The translations under genes were made by a program, and so were the position numbers. Source: Microcaldota archaeon (lineage in GTDB: Archaea > Micrarchaeota > Micrarchaeia > Micrarchaeales > Micrarchaeaceae). From it: a stretch of DNA of 35,725 nt. The first letter of the stretch is position 1. Each line of letters starts with the position of its first letter. The notes under the pieces were generated by a model that was not told the origin of the DNA, did no database searches, and worked only from the letters and a program-made list of their open reading frames with translations. The stretch lies in NCBI GenBank assembly GCA_021790455.1, contig JAJYDY010000006.1:1-35725 (forward strand), read 5' to 3'. This document shows positions 16,928-26,229 of this stretch, piece by piece.

Positions 16928-17896
16928 ATGGGACGATTCGGTTCATTGCAATACTGGCAAAGAAGGAGGGCTCACAAGAGGATGCCTAGACTGAGGACTG
17001 CGCCTTCGATGAAGGAGGCGCTCCTGACAAACCTTGTCGCATACAAGGCGGGAATGACGCACCTGACTATGATAGACGACGGCGAAGGACCGGCAAAGAA
17101 TCAGGAAGTCGCCCGCGCATGCACGGTGCTCGAGGTCCCAAGGATGGAAGTATATGGCATGAGGATGTACGGAGCTGAAGGAGGAACGAAGTACCGCAAG
17201 ACGAGGACAGAGTTCTACAGCAAGGCGGCAGCGCAGAAGCTTGGGATAAAGAATCTCAAGAACGACGAGACGAAGCTTGAGCCGATGAAGGGAAAGCTCG
17301 CAGATTACACAGATGTTTCAGCCCTTGTTGTTGCATATCCTAAGGATGTAAGCAGCATCGGGCAGCACCACCCCATGAGGTTCGAATCGAGGGTCGGCGG
17401 CAGCACGGTGCAGGAAAAGTTCGATTATGTTTCAAAGCTCCTCGGCAAGGAGGTAAAGATGAATGAGATATTCAAGCCAGGTGAATTCATCGACGTCTCT
17501 ACGGTCACTACAGGAAAGGGATGGGCTGGAGTCATAAAGAGGCACGGGGTGCACAGGAACGCGCACAAGGCGACCAACAAGATAAGGCACGGCGGCCCTC
17601 TCGGTTCATTCGGGGATGGAAGGATTTTCTTCACAGTGCCCAGAGCAGGGCAGATGGGATTCAACTACAGAACGGAGCACAACAAGAGGATACTTAAGAT
17701 AGGCCAGAAGACAGACACAGAGCAGATAAACCAGAGCGGCGGATTCCAGGACTACGGGGTTGTGAGGAACGACTTCGTTGTCGTCGATGGATCCATAGGC
17801 GGAACCGCGAAGAGGCTTGTCAGGATAAGGAAATCGATAAGGGAAAGGAATGCAGCAGGCATCAAGGAGCCGCGGGTCCTTTTCATAGCAAAGTGA
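16928..17896 (+). CDS. rpl3: 50S ribosomal protein L3 (uL3)
   Basis: GRFGSLQYWQRRRAHKRMPRLRTAP...GKGWAGVIKRHGVHRNAHKATNKIRHGGPLGSFGDGRIFFTVPRAGQMGFNYRTEHNKRI. Confidence 0.96.
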   Translation: MGRFGSLQYWQRRRAHKRMPRLRTAPSMKEALLTNLVAYKAGMTHLTMIDDGEGPAKNQEVARACTVLEVPRMEVYGMRMYGAEGGTKYRKTRTEFYSKAAAQKLGIKNLKNDETKLEPMKGKLADYTDVSALVVAYPKDVSSIGQHHPMRFESRVGGSTVQEKFDYVSKLLGKEVKMNEIFKPGEFIDVSTVTTGKGWAGVIKRHGVHRNAHKATNKIRHGGPLGSFGDGRIFFTVPRAGQMGFNYRTEHNKRILKIGQKTDTEQINQSGGFQDYGVVRNDFVVVDGSIGGTAKRLVRIRKSIRERNAAGIKEPRVLFIAK

Positions 17897-17900
17897 GAGT

Positions 17901-18704
17901 ATGAACGCTAATGTATTGAGCTTGCAGGGAACGCAGAAAGGCAGCATAGAGGTGCCTGCACTCTTCAGCGAAACAGTGAGGGAAGACCTCATAAGGAGGG
18001 CTGTCATCGCGGAGCAGACCACGAAGCTGCAGCCGAAGGGGCACTACCTGCTGGCTGGAATGAACACCACAGCCAGGTACTACGGCGCGATGAGCTCGTA
18101 CAGGACCGGAAGGCACATGGGAATCGCGATAAGGCCAAGGCAGAAGCTCGGTGGAGGACAGCAGGGCCAGGTGCGAAGGATCCCGTCTTCAGTAAAGGGA
18201 AAGAGAGCCCACCCGCACAAGATAGAGAAGACGCTTATAGAGAGGATAAACAAGAAGGAGTACCAGAAAGCGGTGAGGAGCGCGATAGCTGCTACCGCCG
18301 TTGCCGATATTGTGATGAAGAAGCATGCAATCGAGAGGATGCAGCTCCCGATAATCCTCTCAAACGAGATAGAATCCATAAAAAAGACAAAGGACGTCAT
18401 TGCCATGCTCGCAGCACTAAAGCTTTCAGCAGACCTGGAGAAGAGCCGGAATCCGTCTCTTAGGAAGGGGATCAGGAGGCTCTCGCAGAGGAGGCACTTC
18501 AGGAAGTCTGCATTGATAGTCGTCGGAGAAGACAGAGGGATAGTAAGGGCTGCCCGCAACATAGCTGGGGTGGACGTTTGCACTGTCGGAGAGATAAAGG
18601 CGGACCTGCTCGCGCCCGGCGGAGTCCCTGGAAGGATTACTATCTGGAGCGAATCAGCGGTGAAGAGCATTCCTTCGGAAGTGGAGAAATTATCATTGAT
18701 GTGA
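17901..18704 (+). CDS. rpl4: 50S ribosomal protein L4 (uL4)
   Basis: RRAVIAEQTTKLQPKGHYLLAGMNTTARYYGAMSSYRTGRHMGIAIRPRQKLGGGQQGQVRRIPSSVKGKRAHPHK. Confidence 0.95.
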   Translation: MNANVLSLQGTQKGSIEVPALFSETVREDLIRRAVIAEQTTKLQPKGHYLLAGMNTTARYYGAMSSYRTGRHMGIAIRPRQKLGGGQQGQVRRIPSSVKGKRAHPHKIEKTLIERINKKEYQKAVRSAIAATAVADIVMKKHAIERMQLPIILSNEIESIKKTKDVIAMLAALKLSADLEKSRNPSLRKGIRRLSQRRHFRKSALIVVGEDRGIVRAARNIAGVDVCTVGEIKADLLAPGGVPGRITIWSESAVKSIPSEVEKLSLM

Positions 18705-18708
18705 TGTT

Positions 18709-18960
18709 ATGGCAGTTTTGAAATACCCGCTTGCTACAGAAAAGGCGATATCACTTATCGACAAAAGCAACGTAATCACCTACATAGCGGACTTCAGGGC
18801 GACGAAAACCGAGATAAAGAAGGAATTTGAGTCGCAGTTCGGCGTAAAGGTGGATTCTATAAGGGCGGTGAACACATCAACGAACCTGAAGAAGGCTTAC
18901 ATAAAGATAGCAAAGGGATTCAAGGCCAGCGATGTTGCATCGAAATTGAAGCTGGCATAA
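18709..18960 (+). CDS. rpl23: 50S ribosomal protein L23 (uL23)
   Basis: LKYPLATEKAISLIDKSNVITYIADFRATKTEIKKEFESQFGVKVDSIRAVNT. Confidence 0.95.
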   Translation: MAVLKYPLATEKAISLIDKSNVITYIADFRATKTEIKKEFESQFGVKVDSIRAVNTSTNLKKAYIKIAKGFKASDVASKLKLA

Positions 18961-18996
18961 CCGCATGACAATGAATGACCGCGTAATGGTGTAAAA

Positions 18997-19713
18997 ATGG
19001 GAAAGCGATTGAAGCAGCAGCGAAGAGGCAAAGGCTCTGTGGCATACAGAAAGGCGCCGGGGACCTTTGACATCAGCGTCAGCTACACGACAAAGCGCGA
19101 TTCCCAGCTTGTCGGGGAGGTGGTAGACATAATCCACCACACTGGCCACACTGCCCCGCTGGCCGAGGTGAGGTACGAGGACTTCACAACCGGGTATCTG
19201 ATCGCTCCCGAAGGAATAAGGATAGGGGACAGGATACACATAGGCCCGACCCCGCACTACACACCGGGAAGCGTCATGAAGCTCGGCGACATCCCTGAGG
19301 GAATTCCTATTTACAACATCGAGTCGATGCCCGGCGACGGCGGAAAGATGACAAGAAGCGCGGGGAGCGTTGCATACGTCTCCGCGCACACGGGCAAAAT
19401 GACGACCATCGCTATGCCATCCAAGAAATCAATAACCATAAGCAGCGAGTGCAGGGCGCAGCTCGGAGTAGTCGCCGGTGGCGGAATGGACGAGCAGCCG
19501 ATAGTCAAGGCCGGGAAGAACCATTACATAATGCACGCTATAAACAAGATGTGGCCAACATACAGGGGAGTCAAGTTAAACCCGGTAGACCACCCGTTCG
19601 GCGGAAAGCAGCACCACAAGGGTAAGAGCAGCATGACGAGCAGGAATGCGCCTCCAGGAAGAAAGGTTGGACACATCGCAGCCCGCAGGGTCGGGAGAAA
19701 GAAGAAAGGCTAG
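18997..19713 (+). CDS. rpl2: 50S ribosomal protein L2 (uL2)
   Basis: MGKRLKQQRRGKGS...GGGMDEQPIVKAGKNHYIMHAINKMWPTYRGVKLNPVDHPFGGKQHHKGKSSMTSRNAPPGRKVGHIAARRVGRKK. Confidence 0.97.
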   Translation: MGKRLKQQRRGKGSVAYRKAPGTFDISVSYTTKRDSQLVGEVVDIIHHTGHTAPLAEVRYEDFTTGYLIAPEGIRIGDRIHIGPTPHYTPGSVMKLGDIPEGIPIYNIESMPGDGGKMTRSAGSVAYVSAHTGKMTTIAMPSKKSITISSECRAQLGVVAGGGMDEQPIVKAGKNHYIMHAINKMWPTYRGVKLNPVDHPFGGKQHHKGKSSMTSRNAPPGRKVGHIAARRVGRKKKG

Positions 19714-19718
19714 AGTAA

Positions 19719-20111
19719 ATGGCAGAACGAATAGCATTTAGGGGAAAGACGGCGCAGGAGGCGCAGGAGATAAAGCCGGAGGAATACATTGGCCTAGTCA
19801 AGTCGCGCCAGAGGAGGGCGATGAAGAGGCAGGGCCTAGTCTACAAGAGGCTTATCCAGAAAGTGGAGATGCACAAGAAGAAGGGAATAACGAAGCCGAT
19901 AAGGACGCACGTTAGAGAGGCCGTCATCCTTCCGTCATGGATAGGGATGAGGTTTGACGTTCACAACGGAAAGGAATTCCAGATACTCGAGATAAACGCA
20001 GGAATGCTCGGCCACAGGCTCGGAGAATTCGCGTTTACCACAAAGAGGGTGCAGCACAGCGCACCTGGAATAAGGGCAACGAAGGGGAGCAAGTTCCTAG
20101 CGGTGAAGTGA
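19719..20111 (+). CDS. rps19: 30S ribosomal protein S19 (uS19)
   Basis: KPIRTHVREAVILPSWIGMRFDVHNGKEFQILEINAGMLGHRLGEFAFTTKRVQHSAPGIRATKGSKFLAVK. Confidence 0.96.
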   Translation: MAERIAFRGKTAQEAQEIKPEEYIGLVKSRQRRAMKRQGLVYKRLIQKVEMHKKKGITKPIRTHVREAVILPSWIGMRFDVHNGKEFQILEINAGMLGHRLGEFAFTTKRVQHSAPGIRATKGSKFLAVK

Positions 20112-20875
20112 TTATGCAATACTCATACAACCAGGACAAGCGCGACATCGTCTTCGCGAACGCGCAGAACCTCAACGCCAGCTTCAAGGATCTTGGGATC
20201 GTCTGCGATGCGATAAGATACAAGAGCGTGCCAAACGCAATCGACACGCTCGACGCAACGATATCCGGAGTAATGCCTATGCTCTACAGGAAGCACAACA
20301 AGCACATGGGCGCCAGGCACGAACTCGGCGGAAGGAAGGGAAGGTGGCCAATAAAGTGCGCGAAGGAGGTAAGGAGAGTGCTTGTCAATGCAATGGCGAA
20401 TGCAACGAACAAGGGATTCGACCCTGACCTGATGTATGTCGTCCATGCATCAGCGAACAAGACGCTTATTGCGCAGAGAAGACCGTCGAAAGGGGCGCTC
20501 TTCGTTACCGGGGGGCCAAGCGGTTATGTGAGCGCCAGGATGTCCAACCTCGAGTTTGCAAGAGTGGAGGTAGGCCTTTCAACGCTTGATGAGAAGAAGC
20601 TCAGCAACACCATGGTAAGGAGGATAAAGGCGATAGCCAAGATAGCTCCGAAGAGGAAGGTTGAGCAGAAGAAGGAAGCGAAGAAGGAGAAGAAGCCCCT
20701 CCTGCAGAAAGGGGAAAAGAGGGAGGAGAAGAAGGAAGAGAAGAAAGAGGAGAAGAAGGCTGCGATAGTACTGGAGAAGCAGCAGCCTGCGCAGCCTGTA
20801 GCAGAGAAGAAGGAGCAGGCGCAGCCTGTGAAGCAGGAAGCTCCAAAGGCAGCTGTAGTAGAAGAGAAGAAGTGA
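20108..20875 (+). CDS. rpl22: 50S ribosomal protein L22 (uL22) with a long Lys/Glu-rich C-terminal tail
   Basis: L22 core HKHMGARHELGGRKGRWPIKCAKEVRRVLVNAMANATNKGFDPDLMYVVHASANKT, then QKKEAKKEKK...EEKKEEKKEEKKAAIVLEKQQPAQPVAEKK. Confidence 0.93.
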   Translation: MIMQYSYNQDKRDIVFANAQNLNASFKDLGIVCDAIRYKSVPNAIDTLDATISGVMPMLYRKHNKHMGARHELGGRKGRWPIKCAKEVRRVLVNAMANATNKGFDPDLMYVVHASANKTLIAQRRPSKGALFVTGGPSGYVSARMSNLEFARVEVGLSTLDEKKLSNTMVRRIKAIAKIAPKRKVEQKKEAKKEKKPLLQKGEKREEKKEEKKEEKKAAIVLEKQQPAQPVAEKKEQAQPVKQEAPKAAVVEEKK

Positions 20876-20879
20876 AGAC

Positions 20880-21503
20880 ATGACAATAGAGAGAAAATTT
20901 ATAGACAATTCGATAATCAAGCTTAAGATATCAAGATACCTTGAGAAGGAGCTGATAAGGGCCGGCTTCTCCAGCGTGGAGATACAGAAGACTCCCGTGC
21001 TCACGAGAATTACTGTGCATGTCCTCAATCCGGGAAAGGTGATAGGGAGAGGAGGCCAGACGATTGACAGGCTCACAGAGACGATAAGGACGAAGTTCCA
21101 GGTTGAAAATCCACAGATAAACGTGGTCGAGGTGGAGAACAAAATGCTCGAGCCGATGCTTGTGGCGAGGGACATAGCTGAGAAGTTCGAAAGGGGGCTC
21201 AACGCAAGGAAGGTCCTACAGATGGCGCTCAGGATAATCATGGAGAACGGCGCACTCGGCGCCGAGGTAATCGCGGCCGGGAAGCTCGCAGCAAAGGGAG
21301 CCAGGGGAAGGACGATAAAGAAGAGCATTGGCTACATTCCAAAAGCAGGGCAGGTGACGGACCTTGTCAGGGAGGCAGAGGCAGTTGCATACCCGAAGTA
21401 CGGCGCAATCGGAGTAAAAGTGCGAATAGTGCCTCCTGGAACCCAGTTCCCCGACCGAGTGATAAAGAAGATAGAGATTCCAAAGTCCATACTCAACGCC
21501 TGA
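20880..21503 (+). CDS. rps3: 30S ribosomal protein S3 (uS3)
   Basis: ERKFIDNSIIKLKISRYLEKELIRAGFSSVEIQKTPVLTRITVHVLNPGKVIGRGGQTIDRLTETI. Confidence 0.95.
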   Translation: MTIERKFIDNSIIKLKISRYLEKELIRAGFSSVEIQKTPVLTRITVHVLNPGKVIGRGGQTIDRLTETIRTKFQVENPQINVVEVENKMLEPMLVARDIAEKFERGLNARKVLQMALRIIMENGALGAEVIAAGKLAAKGARGRTIKKSIGYIPKAGQVTDLVREAEAVAYPKYGAIGVKVRIVPPGTQFPDRVIKKIEIPKSILNA

Positions 21504-21635
21504 AGACAGTACGGCACTCCATCATAATCTGCGTTGGCGCGGCGCTAGACAAACTTAATAAACCCTTTCCTTCTAATATAATCGAAGATTTGACTTCTTT
21601 TTTGGGGTCTTTCAGATTTGTTTAGAGTGTAGTAG

Positions 21636-24600
21636 ATGTTGGGCACAATCCTAGTCGCATTCATAGCGTTTTTGACCGCGATAATACCTGGCTTCCTCCT
21701 TGCGCTTGCGCTGCTCAGGCAGACAGGCCTGCATCTGATGGAAATCATAATAATCGGGTTCATCTTCGGGTTGGTCGCAGCGCCGGTGATGACGTGGATG
21801 GAATCATATCTCATAAGCTCCATTCACTTCTTCTCCTTCTCACTCAGCCTTTACCTTATCAACACGCTGGTGCTCACGGTAATCGGGCTGGCCCTCTGCC
21901 TCTGGCAGGGAGCGTTCAAGGACTTCAGGAGCGAGTTCCTCCCGAAGAAGGGAGAGCCTCAGCAGCCGCATATGGGGAAGAAGGTATCGTGGTTGGTCTG
22001 GGCCGCGCTCATCATAATAATGCTGTCGGTGTTCGCTACAAGGATGCAGAGCATAGGAATTGCTCCGAAGTTCTTCGAGTTCGACCCGTATTTCGACATG
22101 GTAGACACGAACCAGATACTTGCCTTCGGACAGCAGCTTGCATGCGATCCATCCGCATGGCCTGTGCCTTCCACGCCGCAGCAGTGCGCGGTTGGAAGCG
22201 TCCACAGGATAGAACCGATAGTCCCTTATCTGGAAGCTTATTGGTACAGCCTGTCCAACTCCCTTGGCCCTAACCTGAATTATCTCAGCACGACGATGAT
22301 GAGCGACGTTGGCAGCCTCTATCCGCCGATCGCAGCCGCACTTCTTGTCTTTGTCATCTTCATGCTGATATACCACGAGTACGACGAAAAGCTAGCGCTC
22401 ATCGGGGCGGGGCTTGCCGCAACGATGCCGGTCCTGTTCACAACGTTCATAGCTGGCGAACAGCTCGTAGAGCCGTGGGGAATATTTGCGCTTTTCTTCT
22501 TCTTCGCGGCGTATATGCTTGCGGTTAAGAAGCCTGAGAGCAAGAGGCTTGCGATCTTCGCAGGTCTTGCATTCGTATCCAACTTCCTTGGAGCCCACTA
22601 CTATTCGGTGACTGCGGGCGTGTTTGCTGCGTACATACTCGCGCAGGGGCTCGTATCCGTGCTGCGCGGCGACCTGAAAAAGGATTTCTACAAGATGAAT
22701 GCCATAGTGATAGCAGTCATAGTCGTATTCGCAATCATATTCATACCATACGGGTCTACGCTTGGCGCATTCTCCTCCGAGATACCTATAGTGATAATAG
22801 GGTTCCCCATAATCTCGCTGCTTGCGGTGTGGGTCGTTGACTTCCTCACAAAGGCGGCAGCCGGCAAACTGCAAAAGTCCCCGCTGCTTGTCATAGCCCT
22901 TGATCTGCTGTCGATATTGCCGATAGTGCTTGTTTCGTTCATAATCCTGACCTCGCTCGGGTTGGCATTTGCAATCTGGATACCGCCGGCCATTGCCGCT
23001 GCCTTGCTTGTGGTAATGATGCTTAGGAGATCGGTTAAGGAGAACATGCCGCTGCTTTCAAGGTATGCCGTCGTCTCGGTCATCATGACAATCGCAGTGT
23101 TCGCAGTGTTCTTCACGCCACTCGGTTCGCCTGTGCAGCGCTACATACAGCTGACGCGCCACTTCACCACTCCTTCCGTCCCGCTGTTCATGACGGTGCA
23201 GGAATACGCGCTCACAGGAATAGCGTATAACTTCGGCGCAGCCGGCCTCGGACCGATTGCCTCCTCGATAGGGGGTTTCCCTCTGGTGATACTTGCAGTG
23301 ATGATGGTGGCGCTGTTCCTTGTGGAGCTTAGCATAATACTCAGGAACAGCAAAACCGGCGTTTTCTACCTTGCGGTCTCGCTAATCGCGCTCGCAGGAT
23401 TCTCCGAGGTAAAATACCTGCCCCACCTTGGCGCCGTCTATATAGTGCTATTCTGCGTTATGCTGGGAGAGCTTGCATATCTTGCGGAAAACCGCTTCAA
23501 GCTGAAGAGCGCCACCAGGGCGGAGAACGCTATCGAGCAGCAGGGCGAGCTCCTCACCAAGAATGAAGATATAAACAAGCATTACACGACAATGATATTG
23601 GGAGTAGGGCTATTCCTTCTATTCAGCGTCTTCGGGCTCGTGTACGTGCTTTACAATGCCATACAGAAGGGCATGGCTGGGAAGGCAAGGGATTACATGT
23701 TGGTGCTGTTCTTTGTCCTCGTGCTCGTAACCGGGGTATCATCCCTTGCCAAGGGAAGCTTCTTCATGGGAGAGGGCTCCTCATATGCAGACTCGATAGG
23801 ATCCGCGATGCTTGCCGGGAGCGCGGCGACGCAGACGCAGCTCTGCAACCAGATATCGGCAGCAGGCTATGCGATAGGCTCAGACTTATACTGCAACACA
23901 ATACCACAGTACTGGCTCAACGCGATGCAATGGATTAGGCAGAACATAGGACCAAGCGCACCGCGCGTGCTTTCATGGTGGGACTATGGCGACTGGATAA
24001 ACTGGTTCGGCAACAGCAATGCTGTGCTCAGGGGTGACAACAACAACCCGAAGGCCGACTATGCGGTGGCGGCGCAGTACGTTCTCGGCTCCAAACTCGG
24101 ATATACTCCGCAGACCCTCGCAAACATGATGGACCACAACCAGACCGAATATGTTCTCATGGACCAGGACCTAATACAGAAGTGGTCCGCGCTGAACTTC
24201 CTAGGCTGCGTGCACGCCAACCTAACATCTGAAGAAGCAGCCATCTCGGCCGGACAGGGAGAGAATCCTCCTGCTCCGTACGCAACCGGCGGCTCTACGT
24301 GCGAACTCACGCACATACCGCAGATGGTGCTCCTTCCGCTTGCAGCTCTAGTGCCGACGAACAGCACGCAGCAGAGCATAAACTACTACTGCCCATTCTC
24401 GAACAGCACAACCCAGTATATAGTCGGCTTCCTCAGCCCGCAGTCTAATGCGACGAACCAAAGCCAGGTCTGCGTCGACTCTACTCCGAACGCAAACGGG
24501 GTGCTGCAGGTCTATACGAGCAACCACACAAAGATGAACGCGGTGGTACAGATTGCGGCGTACCTCGGTGTGGTGTATTCGCAGAACCCGAACACCGGGC

Positions 24601-24884
24601 AGCCAGTGCCATTCGTTGAATACATGATGATATACTTCCCGAACGGCCCGAACCAGACCATAACAGATGCGCCGACGCAGTTCTACAGCTCAAACTACTA
24701 CAAGGGTTTCATGCTGGGCAACCTAACCGGATTCCATGAAGTGTATCCTGCCAACGCATCGGGAATCAACTATGTCAACGGCACGTATCCGGTGCGCATA
24801 TTTGCGCTCAACAACTACACTGGAGGCAATGCACCGGTGCCGCAGAAACCTACATGGATAACGAACAACTATTCGATGCCATGA
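21636..24884 (+). CDS. aglB: Oligosaccharyltransferase AglB/STT3
   Basis: N-terminal multi-TM region with FEFDPYFDM acidic motif; WWDYGDWINWFGNSNAVLRGDNNNP signature; 1082 aa. Confidence 0.93.
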   Translation: MLGTILVAFIAFLTAIIPGFLLALALLRQTGLHLMEIIIIGFIFGLVAAPVMTWMESYLISSIHFFSFSLSLYLINTLVLTVIGLALCLWQGAFKDFRSEFLPKKGEPQQPHMGKKVSWLVWAALIIIMLSVFATRMQSIGIAPKFFEFDPYFDMVDTNQILAFGQQLACDPSAWPVPSTPQQCAVGSVHRIEPIVPYLEAYWYSLSNSLGPNLNYLSTTMMSDVGSLYPPIAAALLVFVIFMLIYHEYDEKLALIGAGLAATMPVLFTTFIAGEQLVEPWGIFALFFFFAAYMLAVKKPESKRLAIFAGLAFVSNFLGAHYYSVTAGVFAAYILAQGLVSVLRGDLKKDFYKMNAIVIAVIVVFAIIFIPYGSTLGAFSSEIPIVIIGFPIISLLAVWVVDFLTKAAAGKLQKSPLLVIALDLLSILPIVLVSFIILTSLGLAFAIWIPPAIAAALLVVMMLRRSVKENMPLLSRYAVVSVIMTIAVFAVFFTPLGSPVQRYIQLTRHFTTPSVPLFMTVQEYALTGIAYNFGAAGLGPIASSIGGFPLVILAVMMVALFLVELSIILRNSKTGVFYLAVSLIALAGFSEVKYLPHLGAVYIVLFCVMLGELAYLAENRFKLKSATRAENAIEQQGELLTKNEDINKHYTTMILGVGLFLLFSVFGLVYVLYNAIQKGMAGKARDYMLVLFFVLVLVTGVSSLAKGSFFMGEGSSYADSIGSAMLAGSAATQTQLCNQISAAGYAIGSDLYCNTIPQYWLNAMQWIRQNIGPSAPRVLSWWDYGDWINWFGNSNAVLRGDNNNPKADYAVAAQYVLGSKLGYTPQTLANMMDHNQTEYVLMDQDLIQKWSALNFLGCVHANLTSEEAAISAGQGENPPAPYATGGSTCELTHIPQMVLLPLAALVPTNSTQQSINYYCPFSNSTTQYIVGFLSPQSNATNQSQVCVDSTPNANGVLQVYTSNHTKMNAVVQIAAYLGVVYSQNPNTGQPVPFVEYMMIYFPNGPNQTITDAPTQFYSSNYYKGFMLGNLTGFHEVYPANASGINYVNGTYPVRIFALNNYTGGNAPVPQKPTWITNNYSMP

Positions 24885-25006
24885 AAGGCCGGGATAATGG
24901 CGATGCGGTTTACGGGATAAAGGGCCCGAAGGCAGAGCCCTCCGCCTCGTTATCAAAATCCAGTAAGGATTATATATCTTGTCTCGGCAAGTCTTATGCT
25001 TTATGT

Positions 25007-25081
25007 GGGCTCGTAGCTCAGCCTGGTCAGAGCGATGGTCTTATAAGCCATAGGTCGTGAGTCCAAATCTCACCGGGCCCA
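25007..25081 (+). tRNA. tRNA-Ile(UAU)
   Basis: Acceptor GGGCTCG/CGGGCCC, anticodon arm ATGGT-CTTATAA-GCCAT (anticodon TAT), T-arm GTGAG-TCCAAAT-CTCAC, discriminator A; TATA-like ttatatatc upstream. Confidence 0.9.
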
Positions 25082-25380
25082 CTAACTCTTTATAAGCGGC
25101 GAAATTACAGGCCCTTTTTTCAGTGCACGAAGGTTTTTTAGCAATGCGAACGGGAAATCTCATATGCTTTAGCGGTGGGATGAAAGCGAAACGCGGGAAA
25201 ATCCAGCGGCAAATATCTTCTACTTTCTTCCAAACATGCCAAGGCCGGCAGCGTTGACTGGGAACCGCCTGGGATAGGCGCAATCTCTGCTGGAATCTTG
25301 CAGAGATGTATTCAAAAGGCGCGGCATGGCATCCCCCGTGCAATTTAAGTGTCTATTCGGGTGAAGGCTGCGGCGCGCAG

Positions 25381-25686
25381 TCAGTAATGCACATGGATCT
25401 CTTTTCCGCATTTGATGCATTGTGTAGCCACGTATCTCTTTGAGCTCACTATCCTAACGCTTGCGTTCAACCCCGGGACCATGACCTCATTGCAATGTTT
25501 GCATATCCCGTTCCGTATCCTCTTTGGAAGCGGCACTTTGTAGTGGCTGCTCAGGTAGCGCATCCTCTTCACGTATCTGCCGGCCTGCTCTCTGTCACTG
25601 CCAATCGTCTTCGAGGCGAAGCCGAAAAGGAGGTCTATCCGCTCTCCAGCAATTTCTTTAACAATATTCTTTTTGTTCTGATGCAT
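25381..25686 (-). CDS. rnp4: Ribonuclease P protein component 4 (Rpp21/Rpr2-like)
   Basis: AGRYVKRMRYLSSHYKVPLPKRIRNGICKHCNEVMVPGLNASVRIVSSKRYVATQCIKCGKEIHVHY, zinc ribbon CxxC...CxxC. Confidence 0.87.
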   Translation of the reverse strand: MHQNKKNIVKEIAGERIDLLFGFASKTIGSDREQAGRYVKRMRYLSSHYKVPLPKRIRNGICKHCNEVMVPGLNASVRIVSSKRYVATQCIKCGKEIHVHY

Positions 25687-25706
25687 TCAAACACGGGCAA
25701 ATAAAA

Positions 25707-26225
25707 TCAGATAGCACCTATGTGCTGGAGCAGCTCCTGCACCTGCTCTTCCAGGCTGCCGCCTTTTATGGTGACGATATTCCCTGATATTTCAACATTT
25801 TTTTCAGACGGAACTCCATGGAAAAGTAGGACAGTCCTCTTCGTTTCTATGTCTTCAGGGACTGCAACTTTCTTACCATTGATGATGTTAGCGCGCGCCA
25901 CAACCTTTATTGCATTGTTGACAGCACCAATTATCTTGTTCTGGCTGTTGAACTTTAGAAGCAGGTCCAGGAGAGGCCTGTATTCATACAGCTTGTAGTC
26001 CTCTACGCCATTCCCGTCGACGAGCACTATTCCGTCGTAGTTCGCCACCGCTGCGACATTGGTGTTGATGGATGGATTGTAGACGGCGCCGTGCGCACCG
26101 ACACACTCCTTCTTCGAATAGCTTGATATGTCATAATCGACTCCCCAGCGCTCGAAGAACACCTTTATTGTCGAAACCGTCTCATCGCGGAAATTATTCG
26201 GTGCGATAAAGACAAGGAATTTCAT
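25707..26225 (-). CDS. DJ-1/PfpI family protein
   Basis: MKFLVFIAPNNFRDETVSTIKVFFERWGVDYDISSYSKKECVGAHGAVYNPSINTNVAAVANYDGIVLVDGNGVEDY; start trimmed from 26273. Confidence 0.75.
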   Translation of the reverse strand: MKFLVFIAPNNFRDETVSTIKVFFERWGVDYDISSYSKKECVGAHGAVYNPSINTNVAAVANYDGIVLVDGNGVEDYKLYEYRPLLDLLLKFNSQNKIIGAVNNAIKVVARANIINGKKVAVPEDIETKRTVLLFHGVPSEKNVEISGNIVTIKGGSLEEQVQELLQHIGAI

Positions 26226-26229
26226 CAGA

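Noticed and set aside
20524-21328. Long minus-strand ORFs (Leu/Phe/Ser-rich) opposite rpl22 and rps3
   Set aside because: Low-complexity antisense translations of the Lys/Glu-rich L22 tail and the S3 gene; the plus-strand genes are unambiguous.
21840-22874. Large minus-strand ORFs inside aglB
   Set aside because: Antisense shadow ORFs created by codon bias of the membrane protein gene.
25007-25081. Reading this tRNA as elongator tRNA-Met or tRNA-Ile2(CAU)
   Set aside because: The anticodon loop is clearly CTTATAA (UAU), with no C at position 34 in any consistent fold.
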